Shown: positions 35,687-44,754, counted from the first letter of the stretch. The stretch: 64,000 nucleotides of DNA from Candidatus Bathyarchaeota archaeon (GCA_018396535.1 JAGTQC010000006.1:29047-93046), one strand, 5' to 3'. The notes: generated by a model not told the origin, from the letters alone. Made by a program: numbers and translations.

Positions 35687-36550
35687 TTATACCTCCCTTC
35701 TAGATAATTCACCTATCAACCTCCTAGCGTATAGCAGAACCTCTGGATCTAGGAGAACGATTATATCAACCGAAGATAGGATGTAAGCTGAAGCCGTTAT
35801 CATCTCCCAGACCATACCCCTAGATATTGATAGGTCGTCTAGGTATACTTCAAATGAATCCCAAGCCTCCCATGTGAAAGCAACTATAGGTATAGATAGG
35901 ATTGGATCCCCCCTACCATATAGTAGCTTAGCTTGTTCTATCAGATTATATGTATCTTCAAGCCCTAGGCCTAGACCTGTAGATGCGATATCTAGAGTGA
36001 TACGTTCGATCGGGAAGCCTGTATCTACTATGAGTTGTATGAGTTGCTTAGCTTGATTTATATCCGTAGTAGATCTAGCTAGGAGGTTCTGTGTATAGAT
36101 CGATGCTAAAGCTGTATATGTCCTATAGTTACCCATATCCGCTGGACCGATTATAAGCTCATACTCTCCAGCCTTCTCGACTATACCTTCAAGAATTGAG
36201 CGGCTTGAAGCCGAGTCTGCAGCTAGGATTATCGAAGGCTTTCCCACCCCATCTAGGATCGATAGGGATAAATCCACGTAGCGGTCAAAGCTACCAGATT
36301 CTACACCTTCAGGAATGATGATGCATATTAGATCAGGGTTAAACTTGGTAGAGATATCTATTGCTAACTCATCAACTCTATCTATTTTTAAACCTCTAGC
36401 TATGTATATACTTCTATGTATATCATCTATATCTAACGGTATCGCTAAGGCTAGTAATGGAGGATTCCAATCTGACATATCTAGTGAGAGCTTATTAGCC
36501 TTAACCTCAATCATATAGGAGCGCATCGATCTGAGGATCATACTTCTCAT
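35687..36550 (-). CDS. second corrinoid Fe-S protein small subunit paralogue (CdhD2/AcsD-like, short)
   Basis: A 287-residue TIM-barrel protein homologous to CFeSP small subunits. NYRTYTALASIYTQNLLARS, TTDINQAKQLIQLIVD and the DIASTGLGLGLEDTYNLIEQ stretch align with the bacterial AcsD region that reads NIIARSPLDINICKQLN and DPSIGGLGYGIEYSFS. It lacks about 80-100 N-terminal residues of archaeal CdhD and resembles the shorter bacterial AcsD. It partners with the gene that follows it. The start is uncertain between the ATGs at 36550 and 36541. Confidence 0.8.
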   Translation of the reverse strand: MRSMILRSMRSYMIEVKANKLSLDMSDWNPPLLALAIPLDIDDIHRSIYIARGLKIDRVDELAIDISTKFNPDLICIIIPEGVESGSFDRYVDLSLSILDGVGKPSIILAADSASSRSILEGIVEKAGEYELIIGPADMGNYRTYTALASIYTQNLLARSTTDINQAKQLIQLIVDTGFPIERITLDIASTGLGLGLEDTYNLIEQAKLLYGRGDPILSIPIVAFTWEAWDSFEVYLDDLSISRGMVWEMITASAYILSSVDIIVLLDPEVLLYARRLIGELSRREV

Positions 36551-36554
36551 ACAC

Positions 36555-38627
36555 CTAGAACATCAATACTGGTGGAAGCTCTAGGACTGGATGCTTAACC
36601 TTGATAAGCCATTCTAGAAGCTCGTTTAACGTTCTAGCAGTATTCTCATCAGCTATCTTCTCAGGTAGATCTGGGACGCCTTCTTCAGCACATCTATTCC
36701 TAAACTCTTTACCTAGAGTCTCTTTGAGAGAACTAGGCATCCAAACTATACGTTTCACTCCATCCTCAGCTCTGAAGTATTTACGACTTAGAATCCATCT
36801 ACGTGAATGCCCTAGGAATCCAGGCATCTGTAAACCACTAATCATACCTGCGAGTGTGGAGAAGGATAGACCTATAGGTGTTTCGCCTCTATAACTATAG
36901 TCTACTACCATTATACCGTTACACTCAGGTATGAAGACTGATATACATTCAAAGCTAAGCGTGGATGTGGTAGGGCTAGAAACTAGGCTGTATAACGATG
37001 TTCTATTGATAGCTCCATGGGTAAGCTGTGATATAACTTTATTAACACCATCCCACTCACCTCTAAATACATCTATAGGCTTACCCCTGTCTATAGGTCT
37101 GATACCTGAGGCTTCGCCTCTAAGTTCGTAGGCAATCTCTGCATCGATATAAGTTACCGTACCGCAAAGGCCTGGTCTTTCAGGTGTGATTACGCATACA
37201 TGATTGGATAGGAAGCTTTGACATATAGTACATGCATAGTATCTCCCTACATCTTCATCTGTTAAGCCTACCAATCTGCGATCTCTCTCATCGTATATCG
37301 TCTTAGCTATCTCTAGAAGCTGAGTAACTAAAGCTTCATCAGTATATATCTTAACCTGTAACCTATCTATTATATCACCGTACAGTCTCTTTAAACCTAC
37401 ATAAAGCATCAAACCTAGATGTCTAAGCCTAAAACCTTTCTCCACACCTCTTCTAGTTATCCTTATCCAACCAGAATATCTCTGCCCTACATGCCAAGTT
37501 TCTTCACCGTAATTTATCACTCTATGTATACTTCTCTCTATTATGGGTTCATACTCCTTCTTCATCCTAGCTCCCGCGACTTCTACTAGTATACCAATAG
37601 GTTGAATAGATCCTTCAGTCATGGAATCTATATCAGATCCTACAACTTCTACACTTCCATCCATAACATCCTCCAGCTTACGGGATACTACAAGCTCAAA
37701 GTATGGCTTTATATTTCCAAACTCTACATAGACATCCCTATCCCTAACACTCTTCCCTTCATACACGCTACTGAAACCTATCGGAAGCTCCTTCTCTAGG
37801 ATCTCTAATATACCTAGCCTACTACATATCGTTGATAACACATCCTCGATTCTATCGACATGGATAACACTAGTGCCATAGCCTAGTCCAACCGATGTAA
37901 CAATACATACACCTAGATCTGAGATTGCGTCAAGAAGCATAGATTCGATATGCTTTGATATGGTAAGCAGAGCTACCCCCATACGTATCCTTTTACCTAG
38001 ATACTCATGTATCTCTTTACGCTCAATCGGATGACCTGAGGTCGATAGAAGTCTTATAGCTAAACCTATAGAGTATACTAGCCCATCGACAGGATCAGTA
38101 GATATGTGCTTTATCAGCCCCCTTCTACCGTCTATTACAAGTCCTCCCTCGAATATTTCTTGAAAACGATTGGATACGACGAATATCACGAAACCTAGAC
38201 GTTGAGCTTTAGATAAAAGTTTCTCTAAGGTTAACGGATCATCCCCTACAACTACGATTAACCCTGGTGATATACCTGAGATAAGCTTTAACGCATAGGT
38301 TTTAGCTTCGTTAATATTCATGGGATTTAGAGACGGCTTAGATAATATAGAGTTTAATAGGATTCTCAACTCGTATATAGATAGGGTAGCTAAACTCTTA
38401 ATCGATGGATCGCTGCTCATTAATAATTCGGCTAACTCATCTATTACCTCCTTGAGATCTTCTAGACTAGATATATTCCTGCCTAGAAGAAGAGAAGATA
38501 TGATAGGGGGAAAATAATTAATGTACATCTTCATGGATTCTTCATACTTACTTCTAGCAATGTTGAATAGCTTTGCTAATTCATCTACGAATTGGATCGG
38601 TGTAGATTTTACATCTTCAGATTTCAA
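36555..38627 (-). CDS. divergent full-length acetyl-CoA synthase (AcsB-like) lacking the Cys-Gly-Cys nickel motif
   Basis: A 690-residue ACS homologue. Residues about 1-280 resemble the N-terminal Rossmann domain of bacterial AcsB, absent from archaeal CdhC. Residues 281-690 align throughout: LPIGFSSVYEG, YVEFGN, NYGEETWHVGQR, LRHLGLMLY, TPIGLSFSTLAG and VWMPSSLKETL. Four cubane cysteines are present, Cys466, Cys469, Cys478 and Cys488 (ACTICQSF...HVC...LCG). Where active ACS has CGC, this protein has Thr556-Leu557-Ser558 (TTSTLSFEC), with a new Cys561. A dinuclear nickel site therefore cannot form as usual. The start is a TTG at 38627. It leads an operon with the two CFeSP paralogues. Confidence 0.9.
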   Translation of the reverse strand: MKSEDVKSTPIQFVDELAKLFNIARSKYEESMKMYINYFPPIISSLLLGRNISSLEDLKEVIDELAELLMSSDPSIKSLATLSIYELRILLNSILSKPSLNPMNINEAKTYALKLISGISPGLIVVVGDDPLTLEKLLSKAQRLGFVIFVVSNRFQEIFEGGLVIDGRRGLIKHISTDPVDGLVYSIGLAIRLLSTSGHPIERKEIHEYLGKRIRMGVALLTISKHIESMLLDAISDLGVCIVTSVGLGYGTSVIHVDRIEDVLSTICSRLGILEILEKELPIGFSSVYEGKSVRDRDVYVEFGNIKPYFELVVSRKLEDVMDGSVEVVGSDIDSMTEGSIQPIGILVEVAGARMKKEYEPIIERSIHRVINYGEETWHVGQRYSGWIRITRRGVEKGFRLRHLGLMLYVGLKRLYGDIIDRLQVKIYTDEALVTQLLEIAKTIYDERDRRLVGLTDEDVGRYYACTICQSFLSNHVCVITPERPGLCGTVTYIDAEIAYELRGEASGIRPIDRGKPIDVFRGEWDGVNKVISQLTHGAINRTSLYSLVSSPTTSTLSFECISVFIPECNGIMVVDYSYRGETPIGLSFSTLAGMISGLQMPGFLGHSRRWILSRKYFRAEDGVKRIVWMPSSLKETLGKEFRNRCAEEGVPDLPEKIADENTARTLNELLEWLIKVKHPVLELPPVLMF

Positions 38628-38670
38628 TTACTGATGGTGACTATATAGGCATACATAAATGTAAATATTG

Positions 38671-38681
38671 CTTATATAAAG
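38671..38681 (-). promoter_or_regulatory. probable TATA box of the second acs-like operon
   Basis: CTTTATATAAG on the minus strand lies about 45-55 bases before the TTG start of the AcsB-like gene, within the 89-base gap after MobB. It suggests the acsB-like/cdhD2/cdhE2 genes have their own promoter. The start codon context has no strong ribosome binding site. Confidence 0.35.
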
Positions 38682-38716
38682 TCTAGGATTATACGTATAT
38701 GGTGGCAATCTTGCAT

Positions 38717-39517
38717 CTACTGATGATATTGCATCGATGAAATTTCTATTTTAAATCTAACATTCGATCTGGTTAGCTCTTCTAATCCCTTAAGGCATGA
38801 AAGCATACCTTTAAGCGTTGACGATACGATATTCTCAGTAAACCTATTCAATTGAATAGGCTTCCCATCGAAGAATACCTCTACCCTAGAGCCCCTACTT
38901 AATGTACATATGTACGGCTCCACTTCCCCTCTGAGTATAGCTAAAGCGAAACTTCTACAATCGGTAAAACCACATCTACCGCAATCGGATCCTCCAAGGA
39001 TACGTGTAATTCTATCCAAGGCTTCATCCACCAACATTTTCGCTAAAAGATTAAGATCATCTATAGAGAATACAGGTTTATCCACGTTTATTCCATGTAT
39101 ATCCACCCCTTTCTTACATACTACCACAGCTAATAGATCCTTGAAAACGGTATTGCAGCTGGTATAGCCATCTGGAATACAGAGTATCTTAGGGTAATTA
39201 GCTTCTTTGAATCCTTCTATTAGCGTAAACGATGTGGAAGGTAGTAGATCCATGTATTCTTCTACACTGTCTCCAGTATTTGGTAAGAAAAGTGCCACCT
39301 CACCTCTAGATATAGCTAGAGATGCTCTAGCACCTGCAGCTCTATGCCTATAGGTATCTTTACCTATAACATCTATAGGATGGGAGCAATGCTTAACCGT
39401 AGCTACACTATAGCCTCTAGAAACCAGTATCTTTGTAAGTTCCTCTATAACCTTCGTCTTACCAGACCCCTTACCATAACCTATTATACATACGGTTAAC
39501 CCAGTCCATCTAGACAC
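38717..39517 (-). CDS. mobB: molybdopterin-guanine dinucleotide biosynthesis protein MobB with Fe-S domain
   Basis: A 266-residue protein. The MobB GTPase domain has P-loop GYGKGSGKT (residues 13-21), TVKHCSHPIDV, GKDTYRHRAAGA and LIEGFKEANYPKI. A C-terminal domain carries Cys179, Cys182, Cys187 and Cys204 (DCGRCGFTDC), the same spacing style as the CdhE N-terminal cluster, then VFFDGKPIQLNRF. This MobB fusion occurs in other archaea. It supports MGD cofactor synthesis for FwdB and possibly related tungsten or molybdenum enzymes. It overlaps the ROK kinase gene by 1 base. Confidence 0.85.
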   Translation of the reverse strand: MSRWTGLTVCIIGYGKGSGKTKVIEELTKILVSRGYSVATVKHCSHPIDVIGKDTYRHRAAGARASLAISRGEVALFLPNTGDSVEEYMDLLPSTSFTLIEGFKEANYPKILCIPDGYTSCNTVFKDLLAVVVCKKGVDIHGINVDKPVFSIDDLNLLAKMLVDEALDRITRILGGSDCGRCGFTDCRSFALAILRGEVEPYICTLSRGSRVEVFFDGKPIQLNRFTENIVSSTLKGMLSCLKGLEELTRSNVRFKIEISSMQYHQ

Positions 39518-40509
39518 TATATCTCCCCCTTCAACCCTCTGACAGCTGTAGCCATACCGCCGTATAAGCCTATATCTGCACCTAAAGGTGTTATAGCTAT
39601 GCGTGGAATCCTATTAACTGTATACATACCAATCCATCTCTCTATGTAGGGTAGAACTAGGTCAGAGTTATAGAGAGCTATAGATCCTCCTATCGTTATA
39701 AGCTCAGGATCGTAGACGTTAACTATAGATGCGAAACCCATAGCGTTTATCTTACCTACTTCTTCTACTATCATACTGGAGAATCTATCCTTACTTCTAG
39801 CTAGATCGTATACAAGCTTAGATGTAATATGATCGATACAACCGTTAGTCTCTCTAAAGAGTAGACTTGAACTCCATAATTCTCTTCGATTCTCAGCTAG
39901 GAGCTTCGCATACTTCGGTATACCTGAACCAGAACAGTATGCCTCCCAGTGACCTCTACCTCCACATCCACAGATAAGTCTTCCATCTATATCGACGACT
40001 ATATGGCCTATCTCATGAGCATTTCCATCCTTTCCTTTTAATAGGTTTCCATCTACTATGGCTCCTCCACCTATACCAGTACTAATAGTTACGTATACAA
40101 GGTTTCCTACACCTACACCGAGACCGAATGTATATTCAGCTAGAACAGCTGCGCTAGCATCATTAAGTATGAATACAGGTGTATCGAATTCATCTTCTAT
40201 AGGCTTCTTTAAAGGTATTCTTTCGATGCGTTTTTCCATAGCTAGATTAGCTACGTTGAATAATTCACCCTTCCTCATATCCATAGGCCCTATCGTAGCT
40301 ATACCTATAGCTGATAGGTCTTTCACCCCGTATCTGCTCATAATGATTCTAGATAACTTGATGACTTGGAGGGCTAAATCTAGGCTATCCTTGAGCTTAA
40401 CGGTGCGTTCTGTGATCTTATCGATTAGTTTTAATCCATCTGTTAAAGCTACCCTTATATTGGTAGCGCCTATGTCTACTGCGATTATAGGTTTATCTAT
40501 ACATGTCAT
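39517..40509 (-). CDS. ROK family sugar kinase
   Basis: A 330-residue ROK protein with phosphate-1 motif DIGATNIRVAL, VYVTISTGIGGGAIVDG, the HEIGHIVVD glucose motif and zinc cysteines CGCGGRGHWEAYCSG. C-terminal ITIGGSIAL gives the adenosine motif. It phosphorylates a hexose or amino sugar with ATP in the cytoplasm. It lies in a chain with the upstream unknown gene and the downstream mobB, a functionally mixed operon. Confidence 0.9.
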   Translation of the reverse strand: MTCIDKPIIAVDIGATNIRVALTDGLKLIDKITERTVKLKDSLDLALQVIKLSRIIMSRYGVKDLSAIGIATIGPMDMRKGELFNVANLAMEKRIERIPLKKPIEDEFDTPVFILNDASAAVLAEYTFGLGVGVGNLVYVTISTGIGGGAIVDGNLLKGKDGNAHEIGHIVVDIDGRLICGCGGRGHWEAYCSGSGIPKYAKLLAENRRELWSSSLLFRETNGCIDHITSKLVYDLARSKDRFSSMIVEEVGKINAMGFASIVNVYDPELITIGGSIALYNSDLVLPYIERWIGMYTVNRIPRIAITPLGADIGLYGGMATAVRGLKGEI

Positions 40510-40518
40510 AGTTTTTAA

Positions 40519-41178
40519 TCAACCTGTATCTACGCTGTAGGTAGCTATAGATTTATCAATTTCGGATTTAATATGGGATAGAATGGATTCTAGTAGGTTT
40601 ACGATGATACGCACCGGGGGTTTAGAGAATGGTGGATGAGATTTTACGAGCGAAACATGCCAGCGTATGGCTAATGGGAGCTTATAGTATTCAGCCATAC
40701 CCTTAATTAAAGCTTCTTTAAAGATAGTGAATGGCTGATATTCGGGAGGTATAGAGAATAGCGTTATCGATAAATACGAAGGTTTTAATCTAAGGATAGA
40801 CTCCATCAAAGATTTATCCTGGTTAAGTACATCTGCAAGTTCTGTGGAAATCTCTAGATCTGGTATATACGCTTTAAGCTCTTCTAGTATAGGATTAGCT
40901 TTGAACGTACGCTTACGATTATCCCATACGCACTCCATAGATTTAAGTCTCCTGTAGACGGGGTCGAATCTTTCATCCATTTCATCTTCGCTACGTGCTG
41001 TGTATACAGCTAGGAAGGATGATATACTGTATAATCCAGCTGAGCCTTTACTATATATGATGTAATCGTAGCTCGAATTTTTAATCTTAAGATAGATGTA
41101 TTTACCACTTACAGCATAGGATTCTACGAGCTCTCCGAGAATCCTAACTATCTTAGGCTTCTTTACCTCTACGCTCAA
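40519..41178 (-). CDS. conserved-looking protein of unknown function
   Basis: A 219-residue soluble protein with a beta-rich N-terminal part (VSGKYIYLKIKNSSYDYIIY), a central helical part and PPEYQPFTIFKEALIK followed by AIRWHVSLVKSHPP. There is no membrane segment and no metal motif. I do not recognise the family. It precedes the ROK kinase by 9 bases and follows the DUF2116-like gene, so it is likely co-transcribed. Confidence 0.55.
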   Translation of the reverse strand: MSVEVKKPKIVRILGELVESYAVSGKYIYLKIKNSSYDYIIYSKGSAGLYSISSFLAVYTARSEDEMDERFDPVYRRLKSMECVWDNRKRTFKANPILEELKAYIPDLEISTELADVLNQDKSLMESILRLKPSYLSITLFSIPPEYQPFTIFKEALIKGMAEYYKLPLAIRWHVSLVKSHPPFSKPPVRIIVNLLESILSHIKSEIDKSIATYSVDTG

Positions 41179-41195
41179 CTCTAAGCGACACCCCG

Positions 41196-41417
41196 CTATT
41201 TTCCTAGAGACATCATAAGTATCGTTAAAGCTATCATGACAGCGATCATTATATATACAAGTTTCCTCATCCGATCCAGCTGCTTCTTCTGTTTCATATC
41301 GGTTTCAGCACATTCGCTAGAGCAATACTCTTTATCTGGGGGTATAGCTGCACCGCAAACCGGGCAATGCTTATGCGGAATAATCCTACCAGATTTCTCA
41401 TTCCTTTTAGAAGACAA
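41196..41417 (-). CDS. DUF2116-like zinc-ribbon membrane protein
   Basis: A 73-residue protein. The N-terminal HCPVCGAAIPPDKEYCSSEC is a treble-clef-like zinc motif, followed by a basic linker and one C-terminal membrane helix (LVYIMIAVMIALTILMM). This matches archaeal DUF2116 proteins, whose role is unknown. It sits at the head of the minus-strand run leading to the unknown gene and the ROK kinase. Confidence 0.8.
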   Translation of the reverse strand: MSSKRNEKSGRIIPHKHCPVCGAAIPPDKEYCSSECAETDMKQKKQLDRMRKLVYIMIAVMIALTILMMSLGK

Positions 41418-41523
41418 CCCTCATCCACTATCTAGACTATTCTCGGTATCCTAACGTATAAAGGTGTTCTGTTATAAATATAGTGAGGGTGGGGTATACT
41501 AGGGTATAGTTCGCATGCAGATT

Positions 41524-42006
41524 CTATGAGCCGCTCGTAAGTTTTTTAAGTAGATGCGCCATCCTTTTAGCCTTTCTTCTTACTGCCTCTATATCTGACC
41601 TATTTCCTTTACCTTTAACAGCTACTCCATAATGATAATCATCAGGATCTCCTTGGACGATCATACCATGTACGAGCATGGATGATATTATTGATAGGAT
41701 AGTTGTTTCAGCACCGGTAGAGTATCCTCCAGCTGAGGTAAATGCAGCTCCAACCTTACCATCCAATCTTCCATGTATCTTAACAGAATCGTCTATTAGC
41801 TTCTTAACTTCTGAAGCCATAAGTCCATAATATGTTGGGGAGCCTATAGCTATACCATCATATTTTTCTAAATCTTCAGGTTTAACTTCTGAAACAGGTT
41901 TAAGATCAACCTCTACACCCTCCTCCTTTAAAGTTTCTGCGAATAACTCAGCTAACCTTCGTGTATTACCAGTTCTAGAATAGTATGTTACAAGGACTCT
42001 CGCCAT
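41524..42006 (-). CDS. flavodoxin/WrbA-like FMN protein
   Basis: A 160-residue protein with the flavodoxin FMN loop VTYYSRTGNTRRLAELF at the N-terminus, GIAIGSPTYYGLMASEVKKL in the middle and a TSAGGYSTGAETT motif. It resembles WrbA/NAD(P)H:quinone oxidoreductase or plain flavodoxin. It is likely a cytoplasmic redox carrier. It is transcribed divergently from the DUF763 gene. Confidence 0.85.
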   Translation of the reverse strand: MARVLVTYYSRTGNTRRLAELFAETLKEEGVEVDLKPVSEVKPEDLEKYDGIAIGSPTYYGLMASEVKKLIDDSVKIHGRLDGKVGAAFTSAGGYSTGAETTILSIISSMLVHGMIVQGDPDDYHYGVAVKGKGNRSDIEAVRRKAKRMAHLLKKLTSGS

Positions 42007-42082
42007 ATCGACTCGATAACCATTATTAAATTAATAGACTCATAAACCTTATCTTTCAACCTAACCTAGACTATATGTAGAA

Positions 42083-43219
42083 TTGGAGAAGCTCGGTGTA
42101 ACGGATCTACCTCTACATGGAGGTAAAGCTCCTGGATGGCTTATTAGACGTATGAAGAGTTTAAGCTCCATAATATTGAGGATAATGTATGATGAGTATG
42201 GATCTAAAGGTATACTTGTAAGATTATCCAACCCGTTTTGGTTCCAGAGTCTAGCATGCGTCTTAGGCTACGACTGGGATAGTAGTGGTACGACTACAGT
42301 TCTATGTGGGATCCTTAAGACCGTACTATCATCTGAAGTTGATGTAGGTATTAGAGCTGTAGGTGGTAAGGGTTCTGAAAGTAGAAGAGCTCAGGATGAG
42401 ATTGTAGAGGTAGGTAGGATCTACCGTTTATCTGAAGAAGAGATACATAGGCTTAGGTATGCTAGTAGACTTGCTGCTAAAGTGGATAACGCTGCTATTC
42501 AGGATGGATATCAGATATATCATCATACTATGTTCATATGTGATGATGGAAGCTGGGCTATCGTACAACAGGGTATGAATGAAGAGATAGGATGGGCTAG
42601 GAGATATCATTGGTTATCGAGTAAGGTTAGTAGTTTCGTAGTAGAGCCTCATGAAGCTATAGTCGGTGATGGCAAGCATAGCTACGTCCTGAATATGGTT
42701 GCATACGAATCTGAAGGTTGTAGGAAGGCTTCAGTAGATCTGATATGTGAAGAGCCATCTAAGATAAGGAGGCTTCTCTCTGAGTTGAGCTTAGATAGAA
42801 GACAGAAGACTATAGAGGAGATTATGGGATCTAGTAGAGTCTACAGTAAGCCTTGGATGAAGCTTAAACTTAACCCTGAATCCATCAATTGGGATGCTTT
42901 GAAAAAAGTTTATGAAGTCAAACCATCTAGCTACGAAGAATTATTAGCTTTAAAGGGTATAGGGCCTGCTACCGTTAGGAGCTTAGCTCTAGTATCTGAT
43001 ATAATCTATGGTGAACCACCTAGCTGGAGGGATCCAGTTAAATACTGTTTTGCATTTGGAGGGAAAGATGGTATTCCATTCCCTATACTTCGTAGAGTCT
43101 ATGATGAGGTTATATCGATCTTAAACGAAGCATACGATAGATGTAAGCTTGGCGATAAAGCTAGGTTTGAAGCTATTAAGACGCTATCCAGGTATATGGA
43201 TAGATTAGGTTTAAAATAG
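42083..43219 (+). CDS. DUF763 family protein
   Basis: A 378-residue protein with the DUF763 N-terminal signature GVTDLPLHGGKAPGWL and FWFQSLACVLGYDWDSSG. YHHTMFICDDGSWAIVQQGM and a helix-hairpin-helix-like ALKGIGPATVRSLAL suggest nucleic-acid binding. The function is not established. The start is a TTG at 42083. It is convergent with the UPF0282 gene. Confidence 0.88.
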   Translation: MEKLGVTDLPLHGGKAPGWLIRRMKSLSSIILRIMYDEYGSKGILVRLSNPFWFQSLACVLGYDWDSSGTTTVLCGILKTVLSSEVDVGIRAVGGKGSESRRAQDEIVEVGRIYRLSEEEIHRLRYASRLAAKVDNAAIQDGYQIYHHTMFICDDGSWAIVQQGMNEEIGWARRYHWLSSKVSSFVVEPHEAIVGDGKHSYVLNMVAYESEGCRKASVDLICEEPSKIRRLLSELSLDRRQKTIEEIMGSSRVYSKPWMKLKLNPESINWDALKKVYEVKPSSYEELLALKGIGPATVRSLALVSDIIYGEPPSWRDPVKYCFAFGGKDGIPFPILRRVYDEVISILNEAYDRCKLGDKARFEAIKTLSRYMDRLGLK

Positions 43220-43225
43220 GATGCT

Positions 43226-44134
43226 TCACCCCTCTTCACGGATGTTAAATCTCTTAGACGGCTTCTCAGGATATAGTTCGTAAAGCTCCTTCCTTCGAGC
43301 TTCTAGCATTAAAGGCTCTTTACCTATAAACTCGGCTGCAGTCATAATTTTCACGTTTGATCCACCTACTCTATCCATTAGAGGCTTCATTTTATCCATC
43401 CAGGTTATATCCCTGAGTAGATGATGATCTAGTATGATCGTTTTAACGAACCCCGCCTCGATGACTCTAGATATGTTCTCTATAGATCTATCTAGACTAT
43501 GCCTAGGGTATCTATAGCCGAGCATATAAGTCATAGGTCCATCTATAAATGCTATCGTAGGCTTACATTCAGTAAGGAATTCTACTTGATCATCCAACGA
43601 CGGCCCTTCTACATCACTCGTGTAGACTAGCCTATCTACTCCATCATCTATAAAAACTTCTATGACATATCCAAGCCTACTATTAACTCCGTGGAATACT
43701 GGTTTAGAAAATCTAATCTTAGTAGACCCGAATACGTACTCCTTACAATCAGCTTCCTCTAGCTTATCCGGAACATCTCGTATCCTTTCTAGGAAGTATG
43801 ATGCTCTACGCTTCTGACTGAAGTTTATGTTATCTCTAGGATTCTTTATAAAGACTATCTTTCCATCGTATATCTCCAAACCTTCATCTGGGTTATGATG
43901 ATCATAGTGGTAATGCGTAACTACGATTATATCAGCTTTACATCCATATTCGATTATCTTCCTCCAATCCTCCTCCATCTTATCAATCTCTAAACTATGA
44001 GGGGGTAGACCGTATCTTATAGGTGCAAGCGATACTCCTGGATCCACTATGATCCTCACATCCTTTGTCTCTACGTAGATACACATACTTCTGGTACCCA
44101 TAGAGTCGAAGCTTATCGGGATGATCTTCAACAT
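43226..44134 (-). CDS. UPF0282 family metallo-beta-lactamase-fold hydrolase
   Basis: A 302-residue metallo-beta-lactamase fold protein. The metal motif is THYHYDHHNP, and DPGVSLAPIRYGLPPH near the N-terminus and ILDHHLLRD late in the chain fit the UPF0282 family. GGAG precedes the ATG at 44134, and a shared AT-rich box at about 44165 may serve this gene and the divergent L10e gene. Its substrate is unknown. Confidence 0.88.
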   Translation of the reverse strand: MLKIIPISFDSMGTRSMCIYVETKDVRIIVDPGVSLAPIRYGLPPHSLEIDKMEEDWRKIIEYGCKADIIVVTHYHYDHHNPDEGLEIYDGKIVFIKNPRDNINFSQKRRASYFLERIRDVPDKLEEADCKEYVFGSTKIRFSKPVFHGVNSRLGYVIEVFIDDGVDRLVYTSDVEGPSLDDQVEFLTECKPTIAFIDGPMTYMLGYRYPRHSLDRSIENISRVIEAGFVKTIILDHHLLRDITWMDKMKPLMDRVGGSNVKIMTAAEFIGKEPLMLEARRKELYELYPEKPSKRFNIREEG

Positions 44135-44188
44135 TGAACTCCACTAGCTATGTATATCACTAAAGATTTAAATTTGAGAATTCAATCG

Positions 44189-44707
44189 ATGAAGGTTGAT
44201 AAGGCTATGGTTAAAGGTAGAAACTACCGTATACCATCAACCCCACCCTACACTAGACGTGAGTATATAGATGGTATACCACAACCCAAGATAGTTAGAC
44301 TGGATATGGGGAATACTAAAGCGGAGTTTCCATGTAGGGTCGAGCTTATAGCTAAAGAGGGGGGGCAGATAAGGGATAATGCTCTCGAATCAGCTAGACT
44401 AGCTGCTAATAAGTACCTAGAGACAAATCTAAGCCCAGATAGCTACCACTTCAGAATTAACGTGTATCCGCATATAGTGTTAAGGGAGCATAAGATGCAG
44501 ACGGGTGCAGGTGCAGATAGGCTATCTCAGGGTATGCGTAGAGCTTTCGGTAGACCTATAGGTACTGCTGCGAGGATTTCCCCAGGTCAAATCATAGCTT
44601 TCGTGGAGGTTAACGAGGATGGTGTAGAGAAGGCATGCGAAGCACTTAAAAGAGCAGCATACAAGATACCTGTAGAGACGACTATCATAGTCTCTAGGAA
44701 GAGTTAA
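44189..44707 (+). CDS. rpl10e: large ribosomal subunit protein L10e (uL16)
   Basis: About 172 residues with RNYRIPSTPPYTRREYIDG, PHIVLREHKMQTGAGADR, LSQGMRRAFGRPIGTAA and AYKIPVETTI, all typical of L10e/uL16 near the peptidyl-transferase centre. The open frame reaches 44150, but the conserved part begins near MVKGRNYR. Starts at 44189 or 44207 both fit, with a TTTAAATT box just upstream. It opens the information-processing gene run. Confidence 0.92.
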   Translation: MKVDKAMVKGRNYRIPSTPPYTRREYIDGIPQPKIVRLDMGNTKAEFPCRVELIAKEGGQIRDNALESARLAANKYLETNLSPDSYHFRINVYPHIVLREHKMQTGAGADRLSQGMRRAFGRPIGTAARISPGQIIAFVEVNEDGVEKACEALKRAAYKIPVETTIIVSRKS

Positions 44708-44754
44708 CTTTTATTTTAGTGTCGAGTGAAATTATAGTTTTAACGGGAGTTTAA

